Positions 9,909 to 20,068 of a stretch of 64,000 bases of DNA are shown here, piece after piece; within the stretch, counting starts at the first letter, position 1; each line of letters opens with the position of its first letter. Position numbers and translations under genes: made by a program. This DNA is from Secundilactobacillus similis DSM 23365 = JCM 2765 (lineage in GTDB: Bacteria > Bacillota > Bacilli > Lactobacillales > Lactobacillaceae): positions 1 through 64,000 of the forward strand of contig NZ_BBAD01000005.1 of assembly GCF_001311075.1 (NCBI RefSeq), given 5' to 3'. The notes beneath the pieces were generated by a model that had not been told where the DNA came from, made no database searches, and saw only the letters and a list, made by a program, of their open reading frames with translations.

Positions 9909-9978
9909 GCGTCAAGTGTTAATTTGACTTACACCCACCTCTAACAACTATGATTAAGGGGAGAAGGAGTGTGGAAAC

Positions 9979-10539
9979 ATGACAGAACTAGAAAAATTAG
10001 CTGCCGGTGACTGGTATAACTTTTTGGACGAAGCGGTAGCCGCTAGAAAGGCTAGAGCCGCGCAACTCTGCCAGGAATTTAACGCCATTCCGGCAACCGA
10101 ACCGGAACGACAAACGGCTAAAGCGCGTGAAATTTTAGGGTCGGCAGGTGCTCACTTGTCCATGCAGGCGACGTTTAACTGCGATAATGGGCAAAATATT
10201 CACGTAGGGGACTACTTTTTAAGCAACTACAATCTCACTATCTTAGATATTGCGCCCGTGACGATTGGGACGCACGTGATGATTGGTCCAAACGTTGACA
10301 TTTATACGGTCAATCACCCGATGACGCCGCAGGGACGTCGGGATTATTTGGCACAAGCGAAACCGGTGACGATTGGCAATGATGTCTGGATCGGCGGTAA
10401 AGCGACGATTACGCCGGGCGTCACGATCGGCAATAATGTCGTCATTGCTGCGGGCGCTGTCGTCACAAAAGATGTCCCCGATAACGTTTTGATTGGCGGG
10501 GTTCCGGCACGGGTGTTGAAATCGTTAACAACGGATTAA
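9979..10539 (+). CDS. sugar O-acetyltransferase (maltose/galactoside acetyltransferase family)
   Basis: Left-handed beta-helix acetyl-CoA transferase, 186 aa. Residues 1-55 are the Mac domain (MTELEKLAAGDWYNFLDEAV). Hexapeptide repeats follow (NIHVGDYFLSNYN, VTIGTHVMIGPNVDIYT, VTIGNDVWIGGKATITPGVTIG) with the catalytic His in TVNHPM and the end AAGAVVTKDVPDNVLIGGVPARVL. Family members acetylate maltose, glucose or thiogalactosides. AGGAG lies about 10 bases before ATG 9979. It follows the MarR gene on the same strand, but co-regulation is not shown. Confidence 0.93.
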   Translation: MTELEKLAAGDWYNFLDEAVAARKARAAQLCQEFNAIPATEPERQTAKAREILGSAGAHLSMQATFNCDNGQNIHVGDYFLSNYNLTILDIAPVTIGTHVMIGPNVDIYTVNHPMTPQGRRDYLAQAKPVTIGNDVWIGGKATITPGVTIGNNVVIAAGAVVTKDVPDNVLIGGVPARVLKSLTTD

Positions 10540-10635
10540 CGGCGTATCTTGACAGCTTTGGCGAATTGGCATAGCCTTACAATCAGATTAAAACTTATTT
10601 AATAAAGTGTCAGGAAAAGTCTGGAGGAATTCACT

Positions 10636-11661
10636 ATGTTACCATTCGCAAATGATTACGCTCGGGGCGCCCATCCCAAGGTATTGCAACACTTAGTTGA
10701 TACCAATTTAGATGCCCAACCCGGATACGGGACTGACAAATACACCGCAAGTGCGATTGCTAAAATTCAAGCGGCCTGTGGGATTGATGACGCAGACGTT
10801 TACTTCATTTCAGGTGGGACGCAAACCAACGCCATCGTAATTTCAAACTTACTGGCCGATGATGAGGGTGTTGTGGCCGTTGATACCGGCCATATTGCGC
10901 TACACGAAGCGGGTTCCATTGAGTATACGGGGCACAAGGTCCTGACAGTGCCACAAGTTGATGGCAAGTTGACTGCCGGTAACCTCCAAACTTACGTGGA
11001 CGACTTTTATGCTGACGAAAATCACGGTCAGATGGTGGCGCCTGGGTTGGTTTACATTTCCTACCCAACTGAAGGTGGCACATTGTACAGCAAACAAGAA
11101 CTGACCGAGCTAGCGGAGACCTGCCACGCTAATCAGTTGCCGCTCTTTATTGACGGTGCGCGATTAGGCTACGGTTTAGCGAGTCCGGAAGCGGATTTGA
11201 CGTTACCAGAAATCGCGGCGTTGTGCGACGTGTTCTACATTGGCGGAACGAAGGTTGGCGCACTATGTGGTGAAGCGGTGGTCTTTACGAAACACAACAC
11301 ACCAAAGCGGTTTGTGACGAAAATCAAGCGGCAGGGCGCGCTGCTGGCGAAGGGCCGGTTGTGTGGCGTCCAGTTTGACGCCCTCTTTACCGACAACTTG
11401 TATCTCGATATCAGCAGGCACGCCATTGATTTGGCGATGCAGTTGAAGCAGGCGTTGACAGATAAGGGATACGAATTCTACATTGATTCGCCAACTAACC
11501 AGCAGTTTATCGTGGTTGATTCGGCTCAACTAAAGGCGTTGAGTCAGTCCGTTGATTATTCGTTCTGGGAGAAGATCGATGAGACGCATACGGCGATTCG
11601 GTTGGCAACGAGTTGGTCGACGACGCAGGCTGAATTGGATGAATTGATTGCAATTTTATAG
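10636..11661 (+). CDS. low-specificity threonine aldolase / beta-eliminating lyase family
   Basis: Fold-type I PLP enzyme, 341 aa, of the threonine aldolase group, which cleaves threonine to glycine and acetaldehyde. Visible features are FISGGTQTNAIVISNLL (cofactor phosphate), LFIDGARLGYGLA (Asp holding the pyridine N) and FYIGGTKVGALCGEAVVF (Schiff-base Lys in GGTK). GGAGG precedes ATG 10636. The gene stands alone between the acetyltransferase and a terminator. Confidence 0.9.
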   Translation: MLPFANDYARGAHPKVLQHLVDTNLDAQPGYGTDKYTASAIAKIQAACGIDDADVYFISGGTQTNAIVISNLLADDEGVVAVDTGHIALHEAGSIEYTGHKVLTVPQVDGKLTAGNLQTYVDDFYADENHGQMVAPGLVYISYPTEGGTLYSKQELTELAETCHANQLPLFIDGARLGYGLASPEADLTLPEIAALCDVFYIGGTKVGALCGEAVVFTKHNTPKRFVTKIKRQGALLAKGRLCGVQFDALFTDNLYLDISRHAIDLAMQLKQALTDKGYEFYIDSPTNQQFIVVDSAQLKALSQSVDYSFWEKIDETHTAIRLATSWSTTQAELDELIAIL

Positions 11662-11669
11662 ATAATACT

Positions 11670-11708
11670 AAAAAACAGGCGCTGCCGTTAAGCAACGCCT
11701 GTTTTTAT
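11670..11708. terminator. bidirectional rho-independent terminator
   Basis: AAAAACAGGCG / CGCCTGTTTTT stem between the convergent aldolase and EamA genes. Confidence 0.88.
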
Positions 11709-11714
11709 ATGCGC

Positions 11715-12614
11715 TTAAAATCGCTGTCGCCGCCACAACGACAACCGGTGCAAATCCAACTGCATTAATAATAACGCCACAAAAATCAAACTTCCGCCAG
11801 TCACCAAATTACTGGTAACCGGTTCAATGCCAACCAGCACGGAAACCAAACTCGCAAACAGCGATTCCGTCATTAGCAGTAGACCAGAGGTGGTCGGGTC
11901 CGCAAATTGTTGGCAGAAGATTTGCAGTGTCTGGGCCATGAATGACGCAGTGATGCCCAATGCAATCAAAGGTAAAATGGCGTGTGGCCAATCAATGGCA
12001 CTATAACTTTGACGTTCGAATAGCAGGGACATGCCACCACTCACCACGATTTGACTCATGGCTAACATGAATGAACTATTAATGGGATTTAATCGGGTAC
12101 CTAATGCACTGTAATAAACGATCTGCAGTGACACGAAGATGGCTGAACAAAGCGTTAAGATATCACCCAGTTGGAGGTGAAATCCAGTTTGGATGATACC
12201 GGTTAGGAAGGTCGTTCCAATCAAACACAGGATAATCGCGAGGATCAGTTTACGTTGCGGGCGTTGGTGTTGCGTGATCCAAACCACGATGGGGACAAAC
12301 AGCACATAGGTGGCAGTGAGAAATGAGCTGTTGCTGGGCGTGGTGTATTTGAGCCCGGTGGTTTGCAACAGCACGACGGCAACGTTGAGTAGACCGCCGA
12401 TAGCGCCCAGTTTCACCTCCTGCCAAGTGATGTGGTGAATCGTTTTGTGGAAAAATATGTAGAGGAGTGTGGCGAAAATCAGTCCCCGGCCACCATTGAT
12501 CAGGCCGGCCGACATGTGGGCATCCGTACACTGTTTGATAAACGTGTAACTAATGCCCCAGATAAAGGCCGAGGTCAACAAGCCGAGGTTGCTTTGCGTT
12601 TTGGTGAGCGTCAC
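11715..12614 (-). CDS. EamA/DMT-superfamily membrane transporter
   Basis: A 299-aa protein with ten predicted membrane helices in two EamA repeats: first repeat from LGLLTSAFIWGISYTFIKQC to LYTTPSNSSFLTATY-like, second from LQLGDILTLCSAIFVSLQ to LLVSVLVGIEPVT-like. DMT exporters move metabolites or amino acids, and the substrate cannot be read from sequence. The start is GTG 12614, seven bases after AAGGAGG. The tail SLWRRQRF is positively charged, as expected for a cytosolic end. Divergent from the WYL regulator. Confidence 0.9.
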   Translation of the reverse strand: MTLTKTQSNLGLLTSAFIWGISYTFIKQCTDAHMSAGLINGGRGLIFATLLYIFFHKTIHHITWQEVKLGAIGGLLNVAVVLLQTTGLKYTTPSNSSFLTATYVLFVPIVVWITQHQRPQRKLILAIILCLIGTTFLTGIIQTGFHLQLGDILTLCSAIFVSLQIVYYSALGTRLNPINSSFMLAMSQIVVSGGMSLLFERQSYSAIDWPHAILPLIALGITASFMAQTLQIFCQQFADPTTSGLLLMTESLFASLVSVLVGIEPVTSNLVTGGSLIFVALLLMQLDLHRLSLWRRQRF

Positions 12615-12784
12615 GGCGACGCCTCCTTTCGTGAGTCTTGCACTATTGTAACAGGTTAGGCATGGGTTTCGGCAACTTATTTTTCAAAAGGAATTGCGAA
12701 TCATCAGTATTCAAGAAAGCCGAAATCTATGTTAAACTTTCTTCAAATTAGGTTGAAGGTATTAGAGGTTGAGGGGAAACCGAG

Positions 12785-13837
12785 GTGGGCCAAATGATTG
12801 ATGGGTTTAAAATGCAGTTTACGATGCCGCTATTGGATGAAGACAGTGGCTATGATTTTGATGATGGCCGATTGAAGAAAAGTGTCCGTATCCCAACCGA
12901 AATTCGATACGTGACTAACCGCGATAGTTTCACCATTGGTGACTTAATGACGGTATTTAACATCTCACGCCAGACTGCGGTGCGGGACTTGCATGACATT
13001 GAATCACAGGGGATAACGGTGATGCCACAGGCAGGGTATCGGGATCGGTATACGGTGAAAAATCGAAAAAATTCGTTGACGGTTCAACTCCACCAAGATG
13101 AAATAGCGGCCATCTTTGTTTCGTTTTTGGCTTCATCGAACGATAACCTACCGTATTTAAAAAGTCGCCAATCACTAGTTGAAAAATTACTGAGTAACGT
13201 TCCGGAAAAACAGCGTCATGCCTTGCTGAGCTTACAACAAGTTTTGACGATATCGAACGAAAGTCACGCTGATACAGGCTGGTTTGCAGTATCGGATAAA
13301 GCGCCAGTCATGCTGGCACCATTAATTGATGAAATCAGCTATGGGATGGGGTTTGCAACAATCATGTACAGAAAAAAGTTTGCGACCAATGATGAGCAAC
13401 ATCACATTTATGTCCGCCGAATTTTCCAACAATCATCACTGTGGTACGTTGATACTTGGGACCTGACCCGGCAGGCTAAGCGGACTTTTCGGGTTGACCG
13501 AATTCAAAGCGTGGCTGCCTATGACTTATCACCAGTGCCAGAACTGATGACACCACCATCTGCGCTGGAAACGACTTTTGATTAAGCGACTAATGTTCAA
13601 CTCAGGTTAGGGCCAATCGCAATTCAGCGGTTTCAAGAGTTTCGCCAACCAACGGATATGTTGGGGTCGCAAGCACAGTATGAAACGACTGTGGACTTAG
13701 CGGATGAGCGTGAGTTGTCCCGATTCGTAGACTGGTTGTTGTATTTGGGCGATGACGTTGAAATTGTGAAGTTGCCGAAACCGATGTGGCGGTTGTTGCG
13801 GCAGAAGGGACACCGGTTTGATGAAAAGAAATCATAA
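12785..13837 (+). pseudogene. HTH/WYL-domain (YafY-type) regulator with an internal stop
   Basis: N-terminal HTH_11 (TNRDSFTIGDLMTVFNISRQTAVRDLHDIESQGI) and a WYL ligand/DNA-control domain (SLWYVDTWDLTRQAKRTFRVDRIQS). Codon 267 is TAA (13583-13585). The same frame then reads on for 83 codons (GPIAIQRFQEFRQP...WRLLRQKGHRFDEKKS), the C-terminal WCX-like region expected of these proteins, and stops at 13835-13837. This is a nonsense change, not a frameshift. It may truncate the protein to 266 aa. GTG 12785, ATG 12794 or a start near 12872 are all possible. Confidence 0.8.
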
Positions 13838-13884
13838 AAACACACCTGGTGTAATTCGTTCAAAATTACGCTAGGTGTGTTTAT
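13836..13884. terminator. bidirectional rho-independent terminator
   Basis: AAACACACCTGGTGTAAT / ATTACGCTAGGTGTGTTT stem between the convergent WYL and MFS genes. Confidence 0.85.
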
Positions 13885-13895
13885 TTAATAGCCAA

Positions 13896-15146
13896 TTAAC
13901 GTTTAACCGACCGGATGCAGAGCATTGAAATCCCGCCAATCAATGAGAAGATAAAGGAAACAATAAAGATAGCTGAAAAACCAAATACAGAAATGACTAA
14001 GGCCGCAATGACAGGCGCAATCGCTTGAGTAACGGTATTTCCTAAGTTATAAACTCCAAGGAAGAAGGCGACTCGGTCTGGGTCAGGAATCACTTCTAGG
14101 TTCAACAAATTATCCAGTGAGTTCCAAACGCCCATTCCGATGCCGGCCATGAAGGCGTAGATGATGATCCCGGTGTTATCACGAAGGAGGAATAGTGTAA
14201 TGGCGCCAATGGCCAAGAAAATGGTTGATAAGCCAACTGGCCATTTTAGCACTTTAAACTTGTCAGAGAGTGGCCCGGCGATGAAGCCCATTAGAATCCC
14301 GAAGATCAACATAATGGTATTGATCAATTGAATAGAACTTTGAGTTTGAGAACCTCGGTGAAGAAAATCGGTCATGATGTAGAGGATGTAGCCAGTAATA
14401 GCGAAGTTACCAACCCCTTGGAACAGTTTACCAATGAGGGCGAGGTAGTAGTCACGGCCGGTTGACCAACCTGGGAAAACAGAGGTAATTTCTTTTAGAC
14501 TGAACTTTTGCTTTTCTGGTGCGGCTGTTTCTTCAGTCGTGTCATCAATGTTGCTAGGTTCGTGAACGATTAAAACGGCAACCAAAGTACCGATGAAGGT
14601 AAAGATCCCGAAGATAATAAAGCCTAACCGAAATTGACTTAAGAACATCGCCCCAACCACGTTGAAGCCGTTATTGCCAAGGGCCATCCCTAGGCCACCG
14701 TAAGCAGAAGAGGCGGTTCCGCGGCTGTCCTTATCCGCAAAGTCGATCCAAGCAACCATTGGGGCAACGATAAAGTTGAGGGCCGCTTGACCAACCATCC
14801 AGGCGGTTAATAGGTAGGGAATGTTAGTGGCAAATGACGCTAGAATCATTGCGAGCATGAAGACAAAAGCCCCACCGATGATCCAAGGTGCCCGCTTCCC
14901 GAAACGAGATTTAGTACGATCAGATAACATGCCGGCGACCATGTTAGAAATGGCGGCGACGATCATCCCACAGGTGGAGAAGAGGGCGACTAAATTGACT
15001 TTATTGGCGGCGTCCAAGTGTTGGAGTAACGCAGGTAGAAACAGACTGTTCATCGCAATGTAAGGTCCCAACCAACTGGCGGGCCCAATGATTAAACCAG
15101 GAACTAGACGTTTTAATGAAATCGTTGTTTTTTGCATATTACTCAT
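13896..15146 (-). CDS. MFS sugar transporter (GPH-like, probably xylosides)
   Basis: A 416-aa, 12-helix permease. LSDRTKSRFGKRAPWIIGG after helix 2 is the loop of glycoside-type MFS/GPH sugar symporters, and AGPLSDKFKVLKWP repeats it in the second half. The start overlaps the end of the GH43 gene (ATGA-type overlap, 15143-15146), so both are one transcript and the likely substrate is a beta-xyloside or arabinoxylan oligosaccharide. The divergent AraC gene and the cre site near 16930 probably control it. Confidence 0.88.
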   Translation of the reverse strand: MSNMQKTTISLKRLVPGLIIGPASWLGPYIAMNSLFLPALLQHLDAANKVNLVALFSTCGMIVAAISNMVAGMLSDRTKSRFGKRAPWIIGGAFVFMLAMILASFATNIPYLLTAWMVGQAALNFIVAPMVAWIDFADKDSRGTASSAYGGLGMALGNNGFNVVGAMFLSQFRLGFIIFGIFTFIGTLVAVLIVHEPSNIDDTTEETAAPEKQKFSLKEITSVFPGWSTGRDYYLALIGKLFQGVGNFAITGYILYIMTDFLHRGSQTQSSIQLINTIMLIFGILMGFIAGPLSDKFKVLKWPVGLSTIFLAIGAITLFLLRDNTGIIIYAFMAGIGMGVWNSLDNLLNLEVIPDPDRVAFFLGVYNLGNTVTQAIAPVIAALVISVFGFSAIFIVSFIFSLIGGISMLCIRSVKR

Positions 15147-16818
15147 CCTTTAAGTGTATTGTTTTTGACGGTATAGTAACTAAAATCAGCAAATGATTGG
15201 TGCTGGTAAGCATCGACAGCACCGATGAAGTTGAATAGACCAGTGAATCCCCCGATTTCGCCTGGTTCACCGTTGACCCCTTCATCGGAAAGGTAGGTGA
15301 CATCGATATCTTGGGTAAGTCGTTGCCAATCGGATTGCGAATCTAAACGGTAACTGATTGTTGCGAAACCCATGTGATAGCGGAGTTGAAGTTCAACTGT
15401 ATCGTTTTTAACGGGAACTTCCGTGAAAATATCATCGGTTCGTTGTCCTAATTTGGCTTGAAGAACGCGAAGGACAGTATGGTCTTCCGTATCATCCTGA
15501 CATAGGCGGACATACAGCCAGTTATTGGCATCGTAGTACAGTCCCAGACCTGCCGTTTGAGAGTAGTGAACGGGGTGAAATTCTAGTTTCGTTTGAACGG
15601 TGTAATCAAGTGAGGTTGCGCGAGTTGCCATGATTGCGGGATCCACTTGGGAGAAGAAGGAATTATCGCCATAGATTCTGAGGTGTCCCGGTCGTTCAGT
15701 AGTGTTGACCCAATCGTTAGTTTGTTCACGATATGGGGTCATAAAGTGGGCTGGGACTTGGTTCGTCTCGAACTGATCATTGATATCAAAACTGGCGAAG
15801 TCTTGTTGAGTATTAGGATAATCACGAGGTGCGGGCGTGGTTGCCTTGGCAAGATTTGACCCGTCAGCCATTTGTAGCCAACCATCTTGCGACCAGGTCA
15901 TCTTTTGGAGACTGGTTTCGCGACCGAGTGGATTGAGGCTTGTTCCCGGTAATGGTCGTGACATGAGGTGGGCAACGTACCAGTCACCGCTTGGGGTACT
16001 GACTAGGGAGCCATGACCGGATTTTTGAATTGGCGTGTTTGGATTCTGCATTTCAAAGTGCCCGGCGTCTGGATCACCTAATGAAAATAGGTGGTGCGGT
16101 GATGAGGTAATGATCGGCTCACCTGAAGGATGTGGGGTGTAAGGGCCAAAGACGTCCTTGGCACGACCGATTTCGACGCCGTGCGCATAGCCAGTACCAC
16201 CGGCAGCAATCAACAAGTAGTAGTACCCATTGTGCTTGTACAATTGGGGTGCTTCGGCACAACCACGGGTGGTAAAGCCGGTTGTGACCCGGTGCCAATC
16301 ACCGATAATCCCGCCATTGACTAAATCAATTTCAGCGACAACGATGTGACCAGGCGCTTGGTAACCAGTCCGCGTTTCCCACTCAAGAATGGAAACGTAG
16401 TGCCGACCATCATCATCGTGGAATAGAGCGGGGTCAAAGCCAATCGATGTGAGGTAAATGGGTTTTGACCAAGGACCATTAATGCTGTCGGACCAAACCG
16501 CAAAGGAATCCGAATTGAATTCACGGCCGGCCATGTTTTGCATGTGTGAGTAGGCTAACCAGAACCGTTTAGATGCTGGGTCGTAGGATAAATGGGGTGC
16601 CCAGATACCAGCGGGCGTGTTCGTGCCTCGTAAGTTAACTTCGCCGTGATCGAGCGCATAACCGGTTAGTTCCCAGTTCGCTAAATCAGTTGAGTGAAAA
16701 ATCTGAACCGCCGGGGTCCAATGAAACGTAGAGGTCGCTAAGTAATAATCGTTACCTACCGGATAATTGATGGATCGGGTGCCATACCTGGAATAATTGG
16801 ATTGTGAATAATTGCCAT
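15143..16818 (-). pseudogene. GH43 beta-xylosidase/arabinofuranosidase, frameshifted near the start
   Basis: Five-bladed propeller hydrolase with a C-terminal beta-sandwich, about 558 aa once repaired. The N-terminus NPIIPGMAPDPSIIR (catalytic-base Asp in PDPS) is in one frame; VGNDYYLATSTFHWTP and the rest are in the next. The break is at about 16757, where CGG-TA lacks one G. Also present are the Asp in GFDPALFHDDDG and the acid Glu in GCAEAPQLY. No signal peptide, so it acts on imported oligosaccharides. First gene of the transporter operon. Confidence 0.9.
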
Positions 16819-16923
16819 AAATTTAATCGACTCCATTCTTAAACGTAAATATTGATATAACAGTATTTATAAGCGATAATGAAAATAAAATGTAACGTTA
16901 ACTGAACAAGTTGTATGTTAATA

Positions 16924-16937
16924 TGAAAGCGGATACA
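16924..16937. promoter_or_regulatory. catabolite response element (cre)
   Basis: TGAAAGCGGATACA matches the CcpA consensus TGWAANCGNTNWCA at 13 of 14 positions. It lies between the GH43/MFS operon and the AraC gene, where CcpA control would be expected. Confidence 0.65.
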
Positions 16938-17016
16938 GTTCAATTTATTACAAGAAGAACGTCAGAATATGAACCTGACTAGGTAAAAAATGTCACTTTG
17001 GAGGTTGAGCGAAATT

Positions 17017-17838
17017 ATGACGGATCATCACGAAAACGTGGTTTCAAATTTGGATATTGGGGTTCGTTTCTTTGAGTCAGATGTGACAACGAGTGGCTAC
17101 GTACCGTTTCACTGGCACAGTAGTATCGAAGTTGTCTGTGTGCTAACGGGAAAACTGACCTTTAAGTTTGATGGGCAATCACACGTGGTGGGGCCGAATC
17201 AGTTTATGGTGGTATCATCTGGGGTCGTGCATGATGTGACAAACTTGCCTAACCGGGCGTTTGTCTTGCAGATTCCCCTAAAATTTTTTCAAACGTTTTA
17301 TCCTGATCCGGAACGGTTACGGTTTGTGCCAACGACTGCTAATCAAGCGGCGTATCATACGGTATTATCACTATTTGATGATCTGTACCGCGTTAAACGT
17401 GACCAACAACCGGGATATTTGTTTGATTTCGGCGCCGTTTTGTTGAAGTTGATTAAGACGTTGATTTTAAATTTCACCACGGAGACACCGAACTTACCGC
17501 AACGAACGGATGGCATTAAAGAACTACTGGTTTATATTAATCAGCATTACCAGGCCGCATTGAATGAACAGCAGTTAGCCGACCAGTTTGGCTACAACGC
17601 CAGCTATTTATCACGGCTATTTAAAAAACAAACTGGCGTCACCATGATTCAGTATATCTACGTGATTCGACTCAATGCCCTTTATCAGGATGTGATCAAG
17701 TCGGGGACACCGATTGATAAGCTGTTTGCCAAACACGGGTTAACGAACAAGCGGACCGCGCGTCAATTATTCAAAGAAATGTATGGCGTGCTCCCCAGTG
17801 AACTTCGGCGCCAGCAGTTAGCCAAGCAATCGTCGTGA
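17017..17838 (+). CDS. AraC-family transcriptional activator
   Basis: N-terminal cupin (GYVPFHWHSSIEVVCVLTGKLTF) as sugar sensor and C-terminal pair of HTHs (LADQFGYNASYLSRLFKKQTGVTMIQYI...RTARQLFKEMYGVLPSELRR). About 273 aa from ATG 17017, which follows TTTGGAGG; an in-frame ATG lies at 16990 upstream of that site. Divergent from GH43/MFS, so the inferred role is xyloside-dependent activation of that operon. Confidence 0.9.
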   Translation: MTDHHENVVSNLDIGVRFFESDVTTSGYVPFHWHSSIEVVCVLTGKLTFKFDGQSHVVGPNQFMVVSSGVVHDVTNLPNRAFVLQIPLKFFQTFYPDPERLRFVPTTANQAAYHTVLSLFDDLYRVKRDQQPGYLFDFGAVLLKLIKTLILNFTTETPNLPQRTDGIKELLVYINQHYQAALNEQQLADQFGYNASYLSRLFKKQTGVTMIQYIYVIRLNALYQDVIKSGTPIDKLFAKHGLTNKRTARQLFKEMYGVLPSELRRQQLAKQSS

Positions 17839-17852
17839 TAATTAGGTAAATT

Positions 17853-17894
17853 AAATAGCCTACCGAATTCTGGCTTAGAATTCGGTAGGCTATT
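17853..17894. terminator. bidirectional rho-independent terminator
   Basis: AAATAGCCTACCGAATTC / GAATTCGGTAGGCTATTT, an 18-bp perfect stem between the AraC gene and the response regulator. Confidence 0.9.
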
Positions 17895-17911
17895 TGCGTC
17901 AGAAATATGAG

Positions 17912-18537
17912 TTACAACTCAATCAACCCCAACTGCAACGCCTTTGCCACCGCCTCAGCCCGGGAAAAAACGCCCAGTTTATTATAAATACTAGTTAAAT
18001 GCGACTTCACCGTCCGCTCACTCACGTGCAAATCGGCTGCAATTTCCTTACTGTGCTCACCCTGAGCAACCTGCGTTAAAATCGCGTGTTCCCGGGGTGA
18101 CAGGTCAATTGTGGGTTCAGCAGGCTTGGCAGGCGCAAAGGCTTTCCCGGCGATTCGGGGTTCGATGTAGGTCTCACCCTTCATTGCCCCGCGGATGACG
18201 CGAAGAATCGTGTCTTTATCGGCGTCTTTCAATAAGAAGCCTTTGCACCAAGCTGCATAGCTTGCTGAATCGGTTCCTGATCATCAAAGGTTGTGAGCAC
18301 CACTATGGGTAGGTCTGGGTCAGTATCATGAAGTTGACGCATCATCGCAATGCCGTCCAGTTTCGGCATGCGAATATCAGTGAGGACGAGGTCGGGATGC
18401 AGCGAAGCGACCTGTTGCAGACCGGCTTCGCCATCGTTCGCCGTTCCAAGCACGTTGATATCCGAAACCGTTTCAAAAATGAGTTCGAGTCCCGCCCGCA
18501 AAATCTGGTGGTCGTCGACAATCAGTAAGTTGATCAT
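17912..18537 (-). pseudogene. NarL/LuxR-type response regulator, frameshifted
   Basis: Receiver domain with VDDHQ (acidic pair), phospho-acceptor Asp in LVLTDIRMP, Thr in VVLTTF and Lys in LGAKA, then a LuxR HTH (LSPREHAILTQVAQGEHSKEIAADLHVSERTVKSHLTSIYNKLG). The frame breaks at about 18232: QLGAKG should run into FLLKDADKDTI, but AAGG-C is one G short. Repaired length about 209 aa. The start overlaps the kinase stop by four bases (ATGA), so the two are translationally coupled. Targets unknown; the adjacent ABC protein is a candidate. Confidence 0.9.
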
Positions 18538-19799
18538 GAGTTAGCAAGTTCCTTTCTGGTGGCTGGCATGGTGAGGGTGACGGTGGTCCCTTCGTCTGGC
18601 GCGCTAACAACGGTAATGACGCCGTCTAGACGGGTTGCCCGTTCTTGAAGACCCTGTAAACCAAAGTGGCCTGCCATTTTTTTCTTAGACTGCGATGACA
18701 TGTCAAACCCAGCACCAAAGTCGATAATTTTGAGTTTGAAGATGTCATCGTGGAGGCTACTAGTTAACAGTGCTTGGTCGGTGTTAGCGTGTTTCGCCAC
18801 GTTGGTTAACGCTTCGGTGACGATCCGCGTAATTTCGGTGAGTTGACTCGGTGAATAGTCCGGGATGTCGTTAATTTTGGTGGTTGTCGTCACTTGGTAG
18901 TTTTTTCGAATCGCTTCGGTAACTAAATGCAGTCGGGCTGGCAAACTTTCTTCCGTGGTACTCCGTAGGTCGGTTAAGGTGATTCGCGATTCGTGGAGGG
19001 CACCGCGCGCCACGTCGATACTGTTATCAATAATCTCGGCGGTGCGCTCGGTATTTCCCTGTTCCAAAAAACTCTTGGCAGCTTCCAGCTGCATGACCGT
19101 GCCCGCTAACCCTTGCGTGAGGGTGTCGTGGAGTTCACGGGCGACCCGTTGGCGTTCGGCGCGGATGGTGGAGGTTTCAACCTGTGTGTAAGCGAGTTGC
19201 AGTTCAGTGTACAGATTCTCGACCCGCTCGCGTTCCTGAACCTGGCGTTGGTAGAAGCGCCAGTAGTAGAAGACCATCATCATCACAAACCCGAAGGACT
19301 CAAGGGTCACAAGCGCCATCATCCAACCGACCGCAATCGAGTAGGCCCCCCACATGAAGAGGTAAACGGTGGTGACATACCGTAAAATTCTTTTCGAGTT
19401 ATTGTAAGCAACGATTGATTCGATGGTAAATACGGGGTAGGTCCCAATCATCAACACGGGTGCGCTGGTGGGCATAAATCGAATGTAAATCAGCAGTAGT
19501 AGCATGGGACAACCAATTAATAGGTAACGCCGGTGCTGATAAAGTTTGGGTCCAAACCAAATCGTCGCAATCAGACAGACGGTTGCTAGGAGGATAAAGA
19601 ACGGAATTAAGGATTGATGCGATGGCGCATACCGTGATAGCAGTTGAAATTGTTTGTTTGAAATATGGGTGCGAATCAGCGCAATTGCGCTGGTACTCAC
19701 ATAAACGGCCACAAACCCGATCATGATCATCCAGACGATCAGCGGGCCACGAATCGCGCGTAACGTCTGAATCTTTTGTGCTTCGGTAGGTTGGGTCAT
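18534..19799 (-). CDS. membrane sensor histidine kinase (HisKA_3, NarL-system type)
   Basis: About 421 aa. Roughly six hydrophobic helices span the first 180 residues. A coiled linker follows (QRQVQERERVENLYTELQLA), then the dimerisation/phospho-acceptor helix RQRVARELHDTLTQGLAG with its His, and the ATPase domain (TRIVTEALTNVAKHAN N-box, KIIDFGAGFD, GHFGLQGLQERA). Start set at ATG 19799 behind AAGGAG; 16 further upstream codons are open but lack a better ribosome site. Coupled to the response regulator and downstream of the MacB-like ABC gene across a terminator. The small extracellular part suggests membrane-stress or peptide sensing (inference). Confidence 0.92.
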   Translation of the reverse strand: MTQPTEAQKIQTLRAIRGPLIVWMIMIGFVAVYVSTSAIALIRTHISNKQFQLLSRYAPSHQSLIPFFILLATVCLIATIWFGPKLYQHRRYLLIGCPMLLLLIYIRFMPTSAPVLMIGTYPVFTIESIVAYNNSKRILRYVTTVYLFMWGAYSIAVGWMMALVTLESFGFVMMMVFYYWRFYQRQVQERERVENLYTELQLAYTQVETSTIRAERQRVARELHDTLTQGLAGTVMQLEAAKSFLEQGNTERTAEIIDNSIDVARGALHESRITLTDLRSTTEESLPARLHLVTEAIRKNYQVTTTTKINDIPDYSPSQLTEITRIVTEALTNVAKHANTDQALLTSSLHDDIFKLKIIDFGAGFDMSSQSKKKMAGHFGLQGLQERATRLDGVITVVSAPDEGTTVTLTMPATRKELANS

Positions 19800-19861
19800 G
19801 GAAAAGTTCAGCTCCTTCAAATGGTTTAATTGACTCAAATTATACACCAGTTACATATCGC

Positions 19862-19907
19862 AAAAATACCAGCTTGGGCCCGTCAACGACCGCAAGCTGG
19901 TATTTTT
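19862..19907 (-). terminator. rho-independent terminator of the ABC gene
   Basis: AAAAATACCAGCTTG / CAAGCTGGTATTTTT stem between the ABC gene and the kinase. Confidence 0.88.
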
Positions 19908-20068
19908 GGAATAGATGTTTTGTGGGAGTAAATTAAGTTAGTGCGTCATTGACGAGGGGAGCGCCAGTGACGGTTAATTATTGGTTTGAGAGAAATCGCT
20001 TGATGACACTTCATTAACGCAATTGGTTGAGTTTTTGACGGGCATCGCCTCCTTGACTATTTTTGATA

